Source: Ancistrus triradiatus
Lineage: Eukaryota; Chordata; Actinopteri; Siluriformes; Loricariidae
Length of the DNA stretch: 64,000 nt
NCBI GenBank assembly: GCA_025084515.1
Contig: JAJAGP010000281.1
Span: 300,596 to 364,595, forward strand
Reading direction: 5' to 3'
Under the pieces are notes generated by a model. That model ran no database searches. It was given only the letters and a program-made list of their open reading frames with translations, and had not been told where the DNA came from. The translations under genes were made by a program, and so were the position numbers. Shown one piece after another: positions 45,380-55,349 of the stretch (within the stretch, counting starts at the first letter, position 1; each line of letters begins with the position of its first letter).

Positions 45380-47260
45380 GCAGGACAGTTTTCGACCTAC
45401 GGCCACAAAATTTGGCAGGCTTGGTCCCAGGTGAAATCTGAGGTGAAATGTGATGCCCATGAGGCCCCTGTGGAGCCCGGCTGGGCACTGGGGCCGCTGG
45501 TGGGCCAATGAAAGTAACTCAGTCGGTTTTCAATCTTCGACCACAAAATTTGGCAGGCTTGGTCCAGGGTGAAATCTGAGGTGACATGTGATGCCTGTGG
45601 GGCCCCTGTGGATCCCGGCTGGGCACTGGGGCCGCTGGCGGGCCAATGACCGCAACTCAGTCAGTTTTCGACCTACGGACACGAAATTTGGCAGGGTTAA
45701 TCATGGGAGCAATCTGAGGTGACATGTGATGCCCATGGGGTCCGTGAGAACCCCGACTGGGCACTGGGTCTCCTGGCGGGCCAATGACTGTAACTCAGTC
45801 AGTTTTCGACCTATGGCCACAATTTGGCAGGCTTGGTCCCGGTTGCAATCTGAGATGACATGTGATGCCCATGGGACCCCTGTGGACCCCGGCAGGGCAC
45901 TTGGGCCCCTGGTGGGAAAATGACTGTAACTCAGTCAGTTATTGATTTATGACCCTGAAATTCGTCAGGCTTGGTCCCAGGTGCAATCTGAGGTGACATG
46001 TGCTGCCCTAAAGGCCCCAGAAAACCCCGGCTGGGCACTGGGGCCCTTGGCGGGCCAATGACTGTAACTCTGACAGTTTTCGACCTACGGCCACAAAATA
46101 CAGCAGGCTTGGTCCCCGGTGCAATCTGAGGTAACATGTGATGCCCATGGGGCCCATGAGGACCCCGGCTGAGCACTGGGAGACCTGTCAGGACAATGAC
46201 CGTAACTCAGTCAGTTTTCGACCTACGGACACGAAATTTGGCAGGGTTAATCACAGGTAAAATCTGAGGTGACATGTGATGCCCATGGGGTACATAAGGA
46301 CCCCGACTGGGCACTGGGACCCCTGGCGGGCCAATGACTGTAACTCAGTCAGTTATTGACCTATGGCCACATCATTCAGCAGGCTTGGTCCTGGGTGTAA
46401 TCTGAGGTGATGTGAAGGCCCGTGTGGACCCCGGCTGGGCACTGGGACCGCTGGCGAGCCAATGAAGATAACTCAGTCGGTTTTCAACCTACGGCCACAA
46501 AATTTGGCAGGCTTGGTCCAGTCTGAAATCTGAGGTGACATGTGATGCCCATGGGGCCCCTGTGGAGCCCGGCTGGGCAGTGGGGCCCCTAGTGGGCCAA
46601 TTACCGTAACTCAGTCAGTTTTCAATCTATGGCCACAAAAATTGGCAGGCTTGGTCTAGGGTGCAATCTGAGATGACGTGATGCCCAAAAGGCCCCAGAG
46701 AACCCCGGCTGATCAGTGGGGCCCCTGGCGGGCCAATGACTATAACTCTGACAGTTTTTGACCTACGGCCACAAAATGTAGCAGGCTTGGTCCCAGGTGC
46801 AATCTGAGGTGACATGTGATGCCCAAAAGGCCCCAGAGATCCACGGCTGGGCACTGGGGCCCCTGGTGGGCCCATGACCGTAACTTTGACAGTTTTCGAC
46901 CTATGGCCACAAAATTCAGCAGGCTTAGACCTGGGTGCAATCTGAGGTGACGTGTGATGCCCATAAGGCCCCAAACAACCCTGAATGGGCACTGGGTCCC
47001 CTTGCGGGCCAATGACCGTAACTCAGTCAGTTTTTGATCTACGGCCACAAAATTCAGCAGACTTGGTCCTGTGTGCTAGCTGAGGTGACATGTGATGCCC
47101 ATGGGGCCCCGGTGGACCCCGGCTGGGCACTGGGGCTCTTAGTGGGCCAATGACCGTAACCCAGTCAGTTTTTGACCTATGGCCACGAAATTTGGCAGGC
47201 TTGGTCTCGGGTGCAAACTGAGGTAACATGTCATACCCTGAGGTGACTACAATGATTACA
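45380..47260 (-). repeat. 138-bp tandem units, right arm second array
   Basis: About 13 units of the same consensus (CGACCTACGGCCACAAAATT, GGCAGGCTTGGTCCCxGGTG, AATCTGAGGTGACATGTGAT). Several share a subvariant ATAAGGCCCCAGAGAACCCC that alternates with ATGGGGCCCCTGTGGACCCC, so at least two unit types are interspersed. Confidence 0.9.
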
Positions 47261-47369
47261 GTCAGCTTTCAACCTACATACTCGGTCCCTGATGCACAAG
47301 GCCGGGGGCATGCACCGCCGCAACACACGCAGTTTCTGCAGGAACTGCACTTTCTAGTTATTATTATTA

Positions 47370-48340
47370 TACCACCTGATTTTCGGTTCGTATCTCCTCC
47401 TACAGTTTTCGAGATATCGACACGGGAAAAACACCAAAACGTCCGGCATGTTCCGGAGAAGTGTGCTTGTCGATAGCTAAGACAAGTGTTGTTGCATTCG
47501 CATGCTACTCTCGCATTTCTGCGAAAAAAAGTCCCATTCACTTGCATGGGATTTTTTTAAAACTGCCCTAATTCAGTTATTTTTGGAGCTACAAACACCA
47601 AACTCGGCATGGTCAGACCTGGGCTGACCGAGACCCCTCAGGTCAAGTTTCGCACAGATTGCACTCTTTGAACACTTTCTATCACTGTTTAAAAATCATT
47701 CCATTCATGGAATAGGGCAGAAGCTAGAGTGTGCACTCTAGATTTCAGGGAAAATCGATTAATTCACTTTTTCACTGAACAAACATCTCTAAAATCCTGA
47801 TATTTTCATCTAGAATCTCCATTTAAACTGCAAATGGTAGAGATACTTCCCCTTCATGAATCATCAAAAGATGGCATCACTAAACAAATTACTTTTCGAG
47901 TTATGACGATTTGTTCGAGACTAAGGACTGAAACTTCCCTCATTCACAGCCATGTTAAATTTGGGAACGGCGAGGCGCCTTTTTTCAAAGTTTCATTTGT
48001 GTTTAACCTGTCATAACTTTGAGGCTTTTTCGTCAATCCACATCATCTTATATAGAAGCGATCTGCAAGGGGTCCTCTCTCACACAAACTTTTCAGATAA
48101 TTGATTGGTTACATATTTTTTTAGTTATGACCATTTGTTTGAGAGGTGCAAAATCGCTTGAAAGTCACTCTCTAAACGGTCTTTCTGTCACTGTTTTCGC
48201 GGAACAAACGTGTGTAAAATCATTATACTTTCACCTAGAAACTCCATTTAAATTTGGTAATGGTAGACATATTTCCCCTTCTTGACACCTCCAAATATCT
48301 CGTCGTTCAACAAATTTTTTCTCCATTTATGACACCTCAG
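47370..48340 (-). repeat. AT-rich block of outer right-arm unit
   Basis: Near-parallel copy of 42950-43930 (same order of TTTTCGAGATATCGACACGG, CCCATTCACTTGCATGGG and CAAGGGGTCCTCTCTCACAC). The hairpin has one changed base (CTTGCATGGG). Confidence 0.85.
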
Positions 48341-48705
48341 AAATGAAAGAGGCAGACCAGAGGGGCTCTGTTCCATTCGATTCAAACACACACGCAGGCC
48401 ACGCCCATACACGGAGAGCACATCACAATGAAAGATGGATTCTTTGCACTTTGATTTGCAACAACATGTTTAATACGAAGGCTTGATCATTACTGTAAAA
48501 TATTGTAATTAATTAAACAGTCCAAACCTTTAAGTCGGGATAAATATCACTTGTAATCCACACCAGCACAGAGTAAAACATGGCCGGCACAGCCGGAAAC
48601 GGTCAATTCACTATTGTTCACTACACACACACACTAGCTCCGTCCTACACTCTTAAAGGGCCAGACAGCTCTTATGTAAATCGCATTACATGACAATTAC
48701 TACAT
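48340..48705. repeat. Segment shared by two right-arm units (copy 2)
   Basis: Second copy of 43930-44280, 4.4 kb away, with a GCCGGCACAGCCGGAAAC expansion near 48582 and an extra AATT near 48510. It is followed by 48706-48855 with no recognised content. Confidence 0.8.
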
Positions 48706-49139
48706 GGCTTTACTAAATCGGCATGAAAGAATAATATATAGAGATTAATATTTCATGCAGTAAAAATGGCACTACAGCCATTGCTCAATACCAAGTACGC
48801 CAACTTCGGACTTGCATACTTCCTAAGTCTGAAGTAGGAACTTACATTGTTGGCATGCTACCACAGAGGGCAAAGAGCTACCTGGCAGGACAATTTTCAC
48901 CCTACAGCCATGACATTTGGCAGGTTTGGTCCCGGGTGCAATCTAAGGTGACATGTGATGGCCTCAGACGGACATTCATTGACTTTTTCGCGGAACAAAC
49001 GTGTGTAAAATCAATATACTTTCACCTACAAACTCCATTTAAATTTCACATGGCAGACATACTTCCCCTTCATGCCACAGCCAAATATCTCGGCATTCAA
49101 CAAATTATTTTTTAATTTTTATTGTTATTACCGTTTGTT

Positions 49140-49540
49140 TGACAGGTCAGACATGGACCCCGGGTGGGCATTGGGGCCCCTAGTGGGCCAATGACCGTAA
49201 CTCAGTCAGTTTTTGACCTACGGCCACAAAATTTCGCAGGCTTGGTCCCGGGTGAAATCTGATGTGACATGTCATGCCCATGGGGCCCGTGTGGACCCCG
49301 GTAGGGCACTGGGATCCCTAGCAGGCCAATGACCGTCTGTTATTGATTTATCACAACGAAATTCGGCAGGCTTGGTCCCAGGTTCAATCTGAGGTAACAT
49401 GTCATACCCTGAGGTGACTACAATGACTACAATGGTCGAATGGCTTTCGACCTACATACTTGGTCCCTGATGCACGTCGCCGGGGACACGCACCACCGCA
49501 ACACACTCGCAGTTTCTAGTTCTGCATTTTCTAGTTATTA
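49140..49540 (-). repeat. Outermost 138-bp units and head of right arm
   Basis: Three degraded 138-bp units, then the head (CACCGCAACACACTCGCAGTTTC) ending with TGCATTTTCTAGTTATTATT at 49540. This is the right edge of the satellite. Confidence 0.85.
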
Positions 49541-49699
49541 TTGGAGCTATAACATATTAGCCCACCACTAGTGCCTCATGCCCTGACAGTGCCTTAAAGC
49601 TGAGTCAGGCATTACATACAGGAATATTGGCTGTGTTTGAGGGAGAAGGTAGCAATCAGAATCACCCTTTAGTGCTGAAAGAGTGAATCCTACTGGCCC

Positions 49700-49815
49700 T
49701 GTGATGGACTGGTGTCCCATCCATTGCACACTTATGCCTGTGACCTTGTGTTATCTGGGATAGGTCCCATGAACTGGATTAGGAAAAGAGTGGGATAAAG
49801 TGTGAGACAAATTAT
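49700..49815 (+). mobile_element. V-SINE-like fragment
   Basis: CCCTGTGATGGACTGGTGTCCC, followed by a degraded cytosine-poor part and GGGATAGGTCCCATGAACTG, resembles the conserved central region shared by vertebrate V-SINEs. The tRNA-like head is not visible. Confidence 0.55.
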
Positions 49816-49859
49816 ATAAATAATATTTACTTGATTAACATTTAACCATCTTAATAATA

Positions 49860-50830
49860 CAAATTGACAAAAAAATAAAACACCCAGATAGAAATGTTGG
49901 ATTGCTTCAAAACTGAACATGCAGTTTTGTCTCAGGCAGATATGTAATTGATTACAGATGATTACAGGTGTGACCTGATTAGTCACAAGAGTTTGTAAAA
50001 GTTTCTCTGCTGCCCTATAAAAATGCTTTCTGATGCTACTTTTGGGTAGTGTACCTCTTGGTGAGAGATTGTTGATTGCTAGACATGCCTCGATGCAAAG
50101 GCAGGATCGAAGCGCTCACCAAGAGGCCTCTATATTCAAACATGACAGTCACCAGATCCTAAACGGAACCTGGATTCATCGATAAAGATGATATGGTTTT
50201 AGTCCGTAGCAGTCCAAGTTTCTTCTTCATGACACCACTGCAAACAAGGGTGATGGTGGCTGGCTATCAATAGCAGGACACCTAACGAGTGTCGTGACAA
50301 CAAATTTCCTTCTGTTAAGCACCTGAAAAAGGTCCAGGTACAGACAGGGTGTGTAGTGTCAGTGCCACCTATGTCTGGATGGTGGACAACAAAACTGTGG
50401 GAGCTGCTCATGCTTGTCAGCAGATTAAACAATACTCTCTACTGGTAGTCTGTCTGGGTCATCCTTAGCCTGTTCGCCGTGTGTGTGCGTGCCCTCACGG
50501 AACACCTCCTAACAGTAAGGTCAGTTCAACCATCCTGTTTCACTCAGTCCAGTAATGTGCCCCCTCTCAAAGTCTATCAACTGGGCAAAATGTCTTTGAG
50601 TGTCATAGAGGCATGTCTAACAATCAATAATTTCTCACCAAGAGGTACACTACCAAAAAATAGATTCTGAGAGCCTTTTTAAAGGAAGCAAGAGAAGCAC
50701 TTTTATGCCCTTTTGTGACAAGTCCCTCTAATCTAATCAGTCCACTCCTGTAATCTTTTACATACCTGCCTGAGACATAACTACATGCCAAGTTTTGCAG
50801 CATTCTGGCATTTTAATGAGCGGGTTATTT
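49860..50830 (-). mobile_element. Tc1-like remnant, family E, better copy
   Basis: The minus strand holds a transposase relic: IIFIDESRFRLGSGDCHV includes a DESRF motif with the first catalytic aspartate, and RPLGERFDPAF follows, as in DDE_3-type Tc1 transposases. The N-terminal part near 50600-50660 and the segment at 50052-50110 share the sequence CCTCTTGGTGAGAxATTxTTGATTG in opposite orientation. The element is therefore rearranged or ends in a long inverted repeat. Multiple stops. Confidence 0.6.
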
Positions 50831-50973
50831 TTTTAATTTGCCAATGAGTATAATTATCCAAAGAAACCATTCTGAGTTTGTAACTAGGAGGTGATGATCA
50901 AGGTAGAGGGGAGAGTGAAGCAAAAAGGGATGGCTCATGAAATATAATACACTTTTACCTAAAATCTACATAC

Positions 50974-51055
50974 CATGCCCACTCTATTGATGGCACAGGT
51001 GAAGCAGTGGTTGGCAATAGCAGCATTTCTAGCTTCAACTGACCACAATGGTTCA
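50974..51055 (-). CDS. upb1: UPB1 exon (EPLWSVEARNAAIANHCFTC...)
   Basis: This 82-bp minus-strand exon encodes (S)EPLWSVEARNAAIANHCF, then TCAINRVGM. It closely matches the vertebrate beta-ureidopropionase segment ESLWPIEARNAAIANHCF, with methionine where threonine is usual at the end (a single C-to-T change). The acceptor is TTTGTGTTGCAG and the donor GTATGT. It completes a serine codon split with the preceding exon across an 80-bp intron and ends on a codon boundary. No stop or frameshift is present, consistent with a functional gene. Confidence 0.93.
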
Positions 51056-51135
51056 CTGCAACACAAAAGCAGACCTGTGTTAGTAAAAGATAATATATTA
51101 TTATTTTTGGGTTACTAAAAGTGAATGTACTTTAC

Positions 51136-51305
51136 CTAAGAGCTCCGACTGTAGCACAGGGGTTGAATATGATCTCAGCTCCATGCAAGCTGTACATGAA
51201 CCAGTTAAGAGGGTGGTGGCGGCCATAGCAGATATTCACGGCAATCTTTCCAAACTGTGTCAGAAAGACACGGTGGCCTGTATTGCCCTCCATATAGTAT
51301 GTAGA
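51136..51305 (-). CDS. upb1: UPB1 exon with active-site cysteine
   Basis: This 170-bp minus-strand exon encodes STYYMEGNTGHRVFLTQFGK, then IAVNICYGRHHPLNWFMYSL and HGAEIIFNPCATVGALS. NICYGRHHP is the nitrilase-superfamily active-site segment of beta-ureidopropionase and its cysteine is the nucleophile. The other two catalytic residues (Glu and Lys) lie in earlier exons outside the window. The acceptor is CTATTTAG and the donor GTAAAG. Protein function: cytosolic hydrolysis of N-carbamyl-beta-alanine and N-carbamyl-beta-aminoisobutyrate. The frame is intact. Confidence 0.95.
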
Positions 51306-51863
51306 CTAAATAGACAAATAATAGAAACACATTATATTACATTTTTAAGTCCATAATCCATAATGAACAACTGGGTGTTCAATATGTAGTACTGCAACAG
51401 GAGTCCTTTAACATTAACATTCTCTTCCTCCACATCATAAATCTGTAACCTTTATACAGTCCATACTAATTTCAAGGAACTACTATGAACAGTAATTGAA
51501 CCCTTCTTAAAAATAATACATGCATGTTTACTGGTTATATACCAAAATCTTGTAAAATAAATTATTAAGCAATTAGCAATTATTAAGCCACAATTAAAGA
51601 AACCTAATTCTTAGCCATAAGCATTATCAAGATACAGACCCATATCTTTTTTTTTTTTTTTTTTTTTTGAGGAATTTAGTCAGGACATTAAAACATTTTA
51701 AATAATCACAGGTCAAATAACAATAAACAAAAAATAGATGATAAATTACCATAAATTACAAAGTTCCTCCTTTTTTTACTCCTCAATTTAAACCCACCTT
51801 ATAGCCCCATAATTCCGAATATGACACAACAGATATAGACAAACACACAACCAAACAGACACA

Positions 51864-51915
<52 letters not shown>

Positions 51916-52311
51916 TAAAAATAAATACGATATAATAAAATAAGAAAATAAATAAATAAATAAGTAATAAGTAAATAAACAAACAATGAATATACAAAAA
52001 AGAGTAATAAAGAAAATCAAGAATAAATAAATGAAGAATACACAAACATACTTAGATACTTGTATACTGTGCAAAAAACAAACAAACAAGACAAAAAAAC
52101 AAACAAACAAAAAAAAGTCAGTCACCTGGTATTAATTGAAGTGAGAGAGAATACAAAAGAAAACAATTCTATTTATAATAAAATCCTGCAGTATTGCTTT
52201 TAAAGTAAATGTAATCTTATCTAATTTAATAAACATCAATTTACAAAACGTTACGAAACCATTCCGAAATTGAGGGGGCTTTCAAAGACTTCCACATTAG
52301 CAAGCTATGTC
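51306..52311. other. Intronic low-complexity sequence upstream of UPB1 exon
   Basis: No exon was recognised. It contains a T22 run (51647-51668), an AC microsatellite (51866-51911), AATA-rich and AAAC-rich stretches. Apparent hydrophobic ORFs on the minus strand derive from these repeats. Confidence 0.6.
51866..51911. repeat. AC dinucleotide microsatellite
   Basis: About 23 uninterrupted AC units, preceded by an imperfect ACAC/ACTC lead-in. Confidence 0.97.
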
Positions 52312-53455
52312 GCCTTGTCTTCCACTTTCGTTCGAGATTCAGACACCCTCCAAAATTTTAAGTCTAGGCTAAAGACATACTTATTTACGCAGGCTTTTGA
52401 CTAGATTTATACCAGGTTGCATGGTTTGGGTTGCTGGGGCCGGAGTCTGGAGTCATGTCTGGCCTGCCTGCCTTGTCCGCTAGCCGGGAGTGTCGAGTGG
52501 GCGGTCTGGCTGAACTAGGCTTCGGTCCTCGTGATCTTGACTCATGCATCCTTGCCTTAGAATAAGGGCAGAGCTGGGGGTTCATAGTCAAAGAGAACAT
52601 CTTATGGTGATCAGAGACGTTGGGTTGCTGTCTTCTGCCGCTCGTGGGGTTGGCAAAGGCTCATGTGATCCCTCTTGGCTGTGTTTCCTACCAGTTCTCC
52701 TCTTTCTAGCTTTCTAGCTATGCTGCTATAGCTAATGCTGCCGGGGTCTCATGCTACACTTGGCATCAGTGATTGACATGGCATCAGTGATTGTTAATAA
52801 ACACTGTGCTCTTAATCAATAACTAATTACATTTTCTGTTTTCTCTCCGAGCTGTGTTCCAGGCAGTTCCGGCCCCACCCATGATGTACATCTGATGGAG
52901 CTCCACTGTGCATAATTCACAATTTTATTCGACCATGACTCCATGACTTTATTTCGCTCTTAGATTTATATCATTCATACCCCGGGCCACTTAATGTCGA
53001 TGTGAATACTTCACATTTTATTTCGAACTTTGACTCCATGACTGTAGTTTTTCGCTCTTAGATTTATCGAGATAGAAGTACACCGGAGCCACACCATGAA
53101 GTGTAGGCCGTAGGCTGACACCGCGGCGGCGCCGCGGCGTTCCACAACTCTATTCAAACTTTGACTAAGAAAAAAAAAAGAGACCCATGACGTTAGGTTC
53201 GCTAGGGGTAGCTTTAATCATCTACGCCGCGCCCAAGGAAGGTTGGTGGTCCCTTTTTTGAGTCTTGGTCCTCCCAAGGTTTCTTCCTAGAACTAGGGAG
53301 TTTTTCCTTGCCACTGTCGCCCTAGGCTTGCTCAATTTGAGATTGGACGTAGTTATTAGGAGATAATCTAAACTTGTAAAGTTGCTTTGAGACAATGCTC
53401 CATTGTAAAAAGCGCTATATAAATAAATCTGACTTGACTTGACTTGACTTGTCAG
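52312..53455 (+). mobile_element. L2 LINE 3' end, copy E
   Basis: It begins within the C-terminal coding tail (CCACTTTCGTTCGAGATTCA, then TTAAGTCTAGGCTAAAGACA and ACTTATTTACGCAGGCTTTT). It continues through the 3' untranslated region and ends with the TTGAC-repeat tail at 53455. It is almost parallel to copy B 57341-58424. 5'-truncated, as typical for LINE insertion. Confidence 0.9.
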
Positions 53456-53939
53456 TAAAGACGTGAATGCCAAGATATGTGATTGAACCCTAGTGAGCGA
53501 GGTTAAATCAGTAGAAAAAACAAATATTGCTATAAAGGGATTCATATTAACATTAATACCCAAAACCTTTGTCATTATTTCAAAGTATCAAACCAAAATT
53601 TATGTAAGGAGGGACAAAAAAAGAACATATGACTTAAATGACACACGTTACATTTATCACACTGATCACTCACACTGTTGGAGTAAAATTTTGATAGCTG
53701 GGACTTAGATCTATGACCCTATGTAAAACCTTGAACTGTATCAACTCAAGTTTTGCACAGGGTGCACTTGAACGAACTTTACATACAGCTTTGTCCCACA
53801 ATTGATCTCTGAGAATAGTTCCCAGCTCATGTTCCCAACACCTTTTAATGTTACTTAAAGAGTGTACATCGAAAGCCATGAGCTGTGAATAAATCTTAGA
53901 AATAAGTGACTTTTGGAAAGGTTCTAAAGTAAAGGTGTC
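53456..53939 (-). mobile_element. L1-like LINE, 3' part, separated from 58431-61510
   Basis: The minus strand gives PFQKSLISKIYSQLMAFDVH, then CWEHELGTILRDQLWDKAV and KLELIQFKVLHRV, the C-terminal region of fish L1-type ORF2. A degraded C..C..SHMFFFCP-like zinc motif follows near 53600-53660. The expected upstream half continues at 58431, so copy B of L2 has inserted in between. Confidence 0.75.
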
Positions 53940-53987
53940 CCTTTAGGGACACCAGCAGCTAGAGTTCTCTGTATCCCCGGAGCCAGA

Positions 53988-54392
53988 GTGCCGGACATTG
54001 TAACGAGTCTTAGTGAACTCGAGAGCCGCAGATTCTCTAGGATAGTTATTCATGTAGGGGCTAATGATATACGCCTTCGTCAGTCAGAAGTTACTAAGGC
54101 TAATTTTGTAGAGGTGGTTAGCGTGGCGAAGGCAATGTCCGATGCTGTAGTCTGCTCTGGCCCCATCCCAATGCGGCGAGGTGACCAAGCCTACAGCAGG
54201 TTACGGTCGCTGAACTGCTGGCTGTCCAAGTGGTGCTCTGAAAACAACGTGGGCTATATAGACAACTGGACAGCCTTTGAGGGTAAGCCTGGCCTTTTAA
54301 GATGGGACGGTGTCCATCCCACTCGGGAGGGTGCTGCTCTCATCTCCTGCAACATTGCCCATAGTCTTATATCCCGATTGGTTAGGGGCTGA
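53988..54392 (+). pseudogene. L2 LINE ORF1, SGNH/GDSL-type esterase domain
   Basis: The frame encodes MPDIVTSLSELESRRFSRIV, then IHVGANDIRLRQSEV (the GxND block) and LLRWDGVHPTREGAAL (the DGVHPT block with the catalytic Asp-His pair). These are the signature motifs of the esterase domain known from ORF1 of CR1/L2-group LINEs. The first block with the nucleophilic serine is missing at the truncated 5' end. ORF1 products are thought to bind RNA or membranes; the exact role in fish L2 is not settled. The C-terminus (ISRLVRG) is complete. Confidence 0.82.
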
Positions 54393-54579
54393 CTATCCAG
54401 AGCAGGGGTCAGGCAGCAGACAGACCAGCTTAACCAACTGTCTGCTGGTAGCCATGCACCGTCACCCAGAACCCATATTACTGAAACTGTGTCTGTTACC
54501 CGCATCTGCCCTAAATGTAAACGCTCTCAAAAAGTCTGTTTTAATAACCTCATTTGTATAAACACAGAAAAGCCAAAGA

Positions 54580-55250
54580 AATAACAACATTAGACTAAAG
54601 CTAGGATTACTTAACATTAGATCACTTACAAACAAAGCAGTGATTGTAAATGAAATGATCACTGATAAACGCTTACACGCTCTCTGTCTCACTGAGACTT
54701 GGATTAGACCTGATGAATATTCAGCCTTAAATGAAGCCTCAACTCCTGGATACAGTCATGCTAATCGCCCTTGTCCTAATGGTCGGGGGGGGGGGAGACA
54801 TAGCCACAATTTTTGACAAAGACAAAAGACAAATCCCATTACAATCCCATTACTAATTCTTTTGAAATACTGATTCTTAATGTGACTGATCCATCCTTAT
54901 GGAAGTCAAAACCACACTGTTTTCAGCTTATTACTATTTACCGCCCTCCAGATCCCTATTCAGAATTTCTTCAGGAATTTGCTAACTTTCTTTCCAGCTT
55001 ACTACTGTCAACAGATAAGGCTTTAATTGTAGGTGATTTCAATACTCACTTTGACAATGAGCAAGATCCACTTAAAATTGCTTTCGAGTCCATCTTAGAA
55101 TCCATGGGTATCACTCAGAATGTGATGGGACCAACCCACCGCTGTAATCATACTTTAGATCTAATATTAACATTAGGTATCAATATAGATAACCTTGATG
55201 TTTTCCCGCAAAGTGATTCGATTTCAGATCACTATCTTTTAGTATAGAGC
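54580..55250 (+). pseudogene. L2 LINE AP-like endonuclease
   Basis: LGLLNIRSLTNKAVIVNEMI begins at 54600, followed by LCLTETWIRPDEYSALNEA. The frame breaks at a G-run (54784-54793). The second frame (54813-55247) contains QLITIYRPPDPYSEFLQEF, IVGDFNTHFDNEQDPLK and SDSISDHYLLV. TETW, GDFN and SDH are all present, so catalytic residues survive but in two frames. Confidence 0.88.
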
Positions 55251-55349
55251 TTAGAGCTATCTCTAATAAATAAATCCTTCTGCCTCGTTATCACACCAAG
55301 TGCACTATCACATCTGCTACTCCAGCTGCGTTTATTAAAAACCTACCAG

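Larger units (their letters stand above)
39701..49540 (-). repeat. Right arm of higher-order satellite (minus orientation)
   Basis: The same components as the left arm in reverse complement, in three units whose heads lie near 42917, 47358 and 49535 on the minus strand (unit lengths about 3.2, 4.4 and 2.2 kb). Each contains 138-bp units, an AGCTGTCATTCxCACAGAATGG junction block and AT-rich blocks ending in TTTCGAGATATCGACACGGG-type sequence. The arm is longer than the left one because the 4.4-kb unit contains an inserted 648-bp transposon and extra 138-bp copies. Confidence 0.87.
31467..50973 (-). other. upb1: UPB1 intron of 19,507 bp filled by repeats
   Basis: Bounded by donor GTATGTAG after GGCATG (exon at 50974) and acceptor TTTACAG before GAGTAT (exon at 31466). 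It contains the opposing higher-order repeat arms, a transposon with terminal repeats, a SINE scrap and Tc1 remnants. No other host exon was seen inside it. Confidence 0.75.

Noticed and set aside
40449..47229. Many medium ORFs on both strands with proline/glycine-rich proteins
   Set aside because: They are read-through of the 138-bp repeat (46 codons per unit), occur equally in both directions and lack start context or any domain.
31625..49540. CRISPR array
   Set aside because: Units are contiguous without unique spacers, the period is 138 bp, and the genome is eukaryotic with introns.
51788..52125. Hydrophobic membrane-protein-like ORFs on the minus strand
   Set aside because: They arise from AC, AATA and AAAC low-complexity sequence (VCVCV and IYLFI runs).
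51306..52311. Upstream UPB1 exon (HIPRVGDFNE region)
   Set aside because: No match with a suitable splice donor in this stretch; the remaining right part of the window is occupied by LINEs, gypsy and Tc1.
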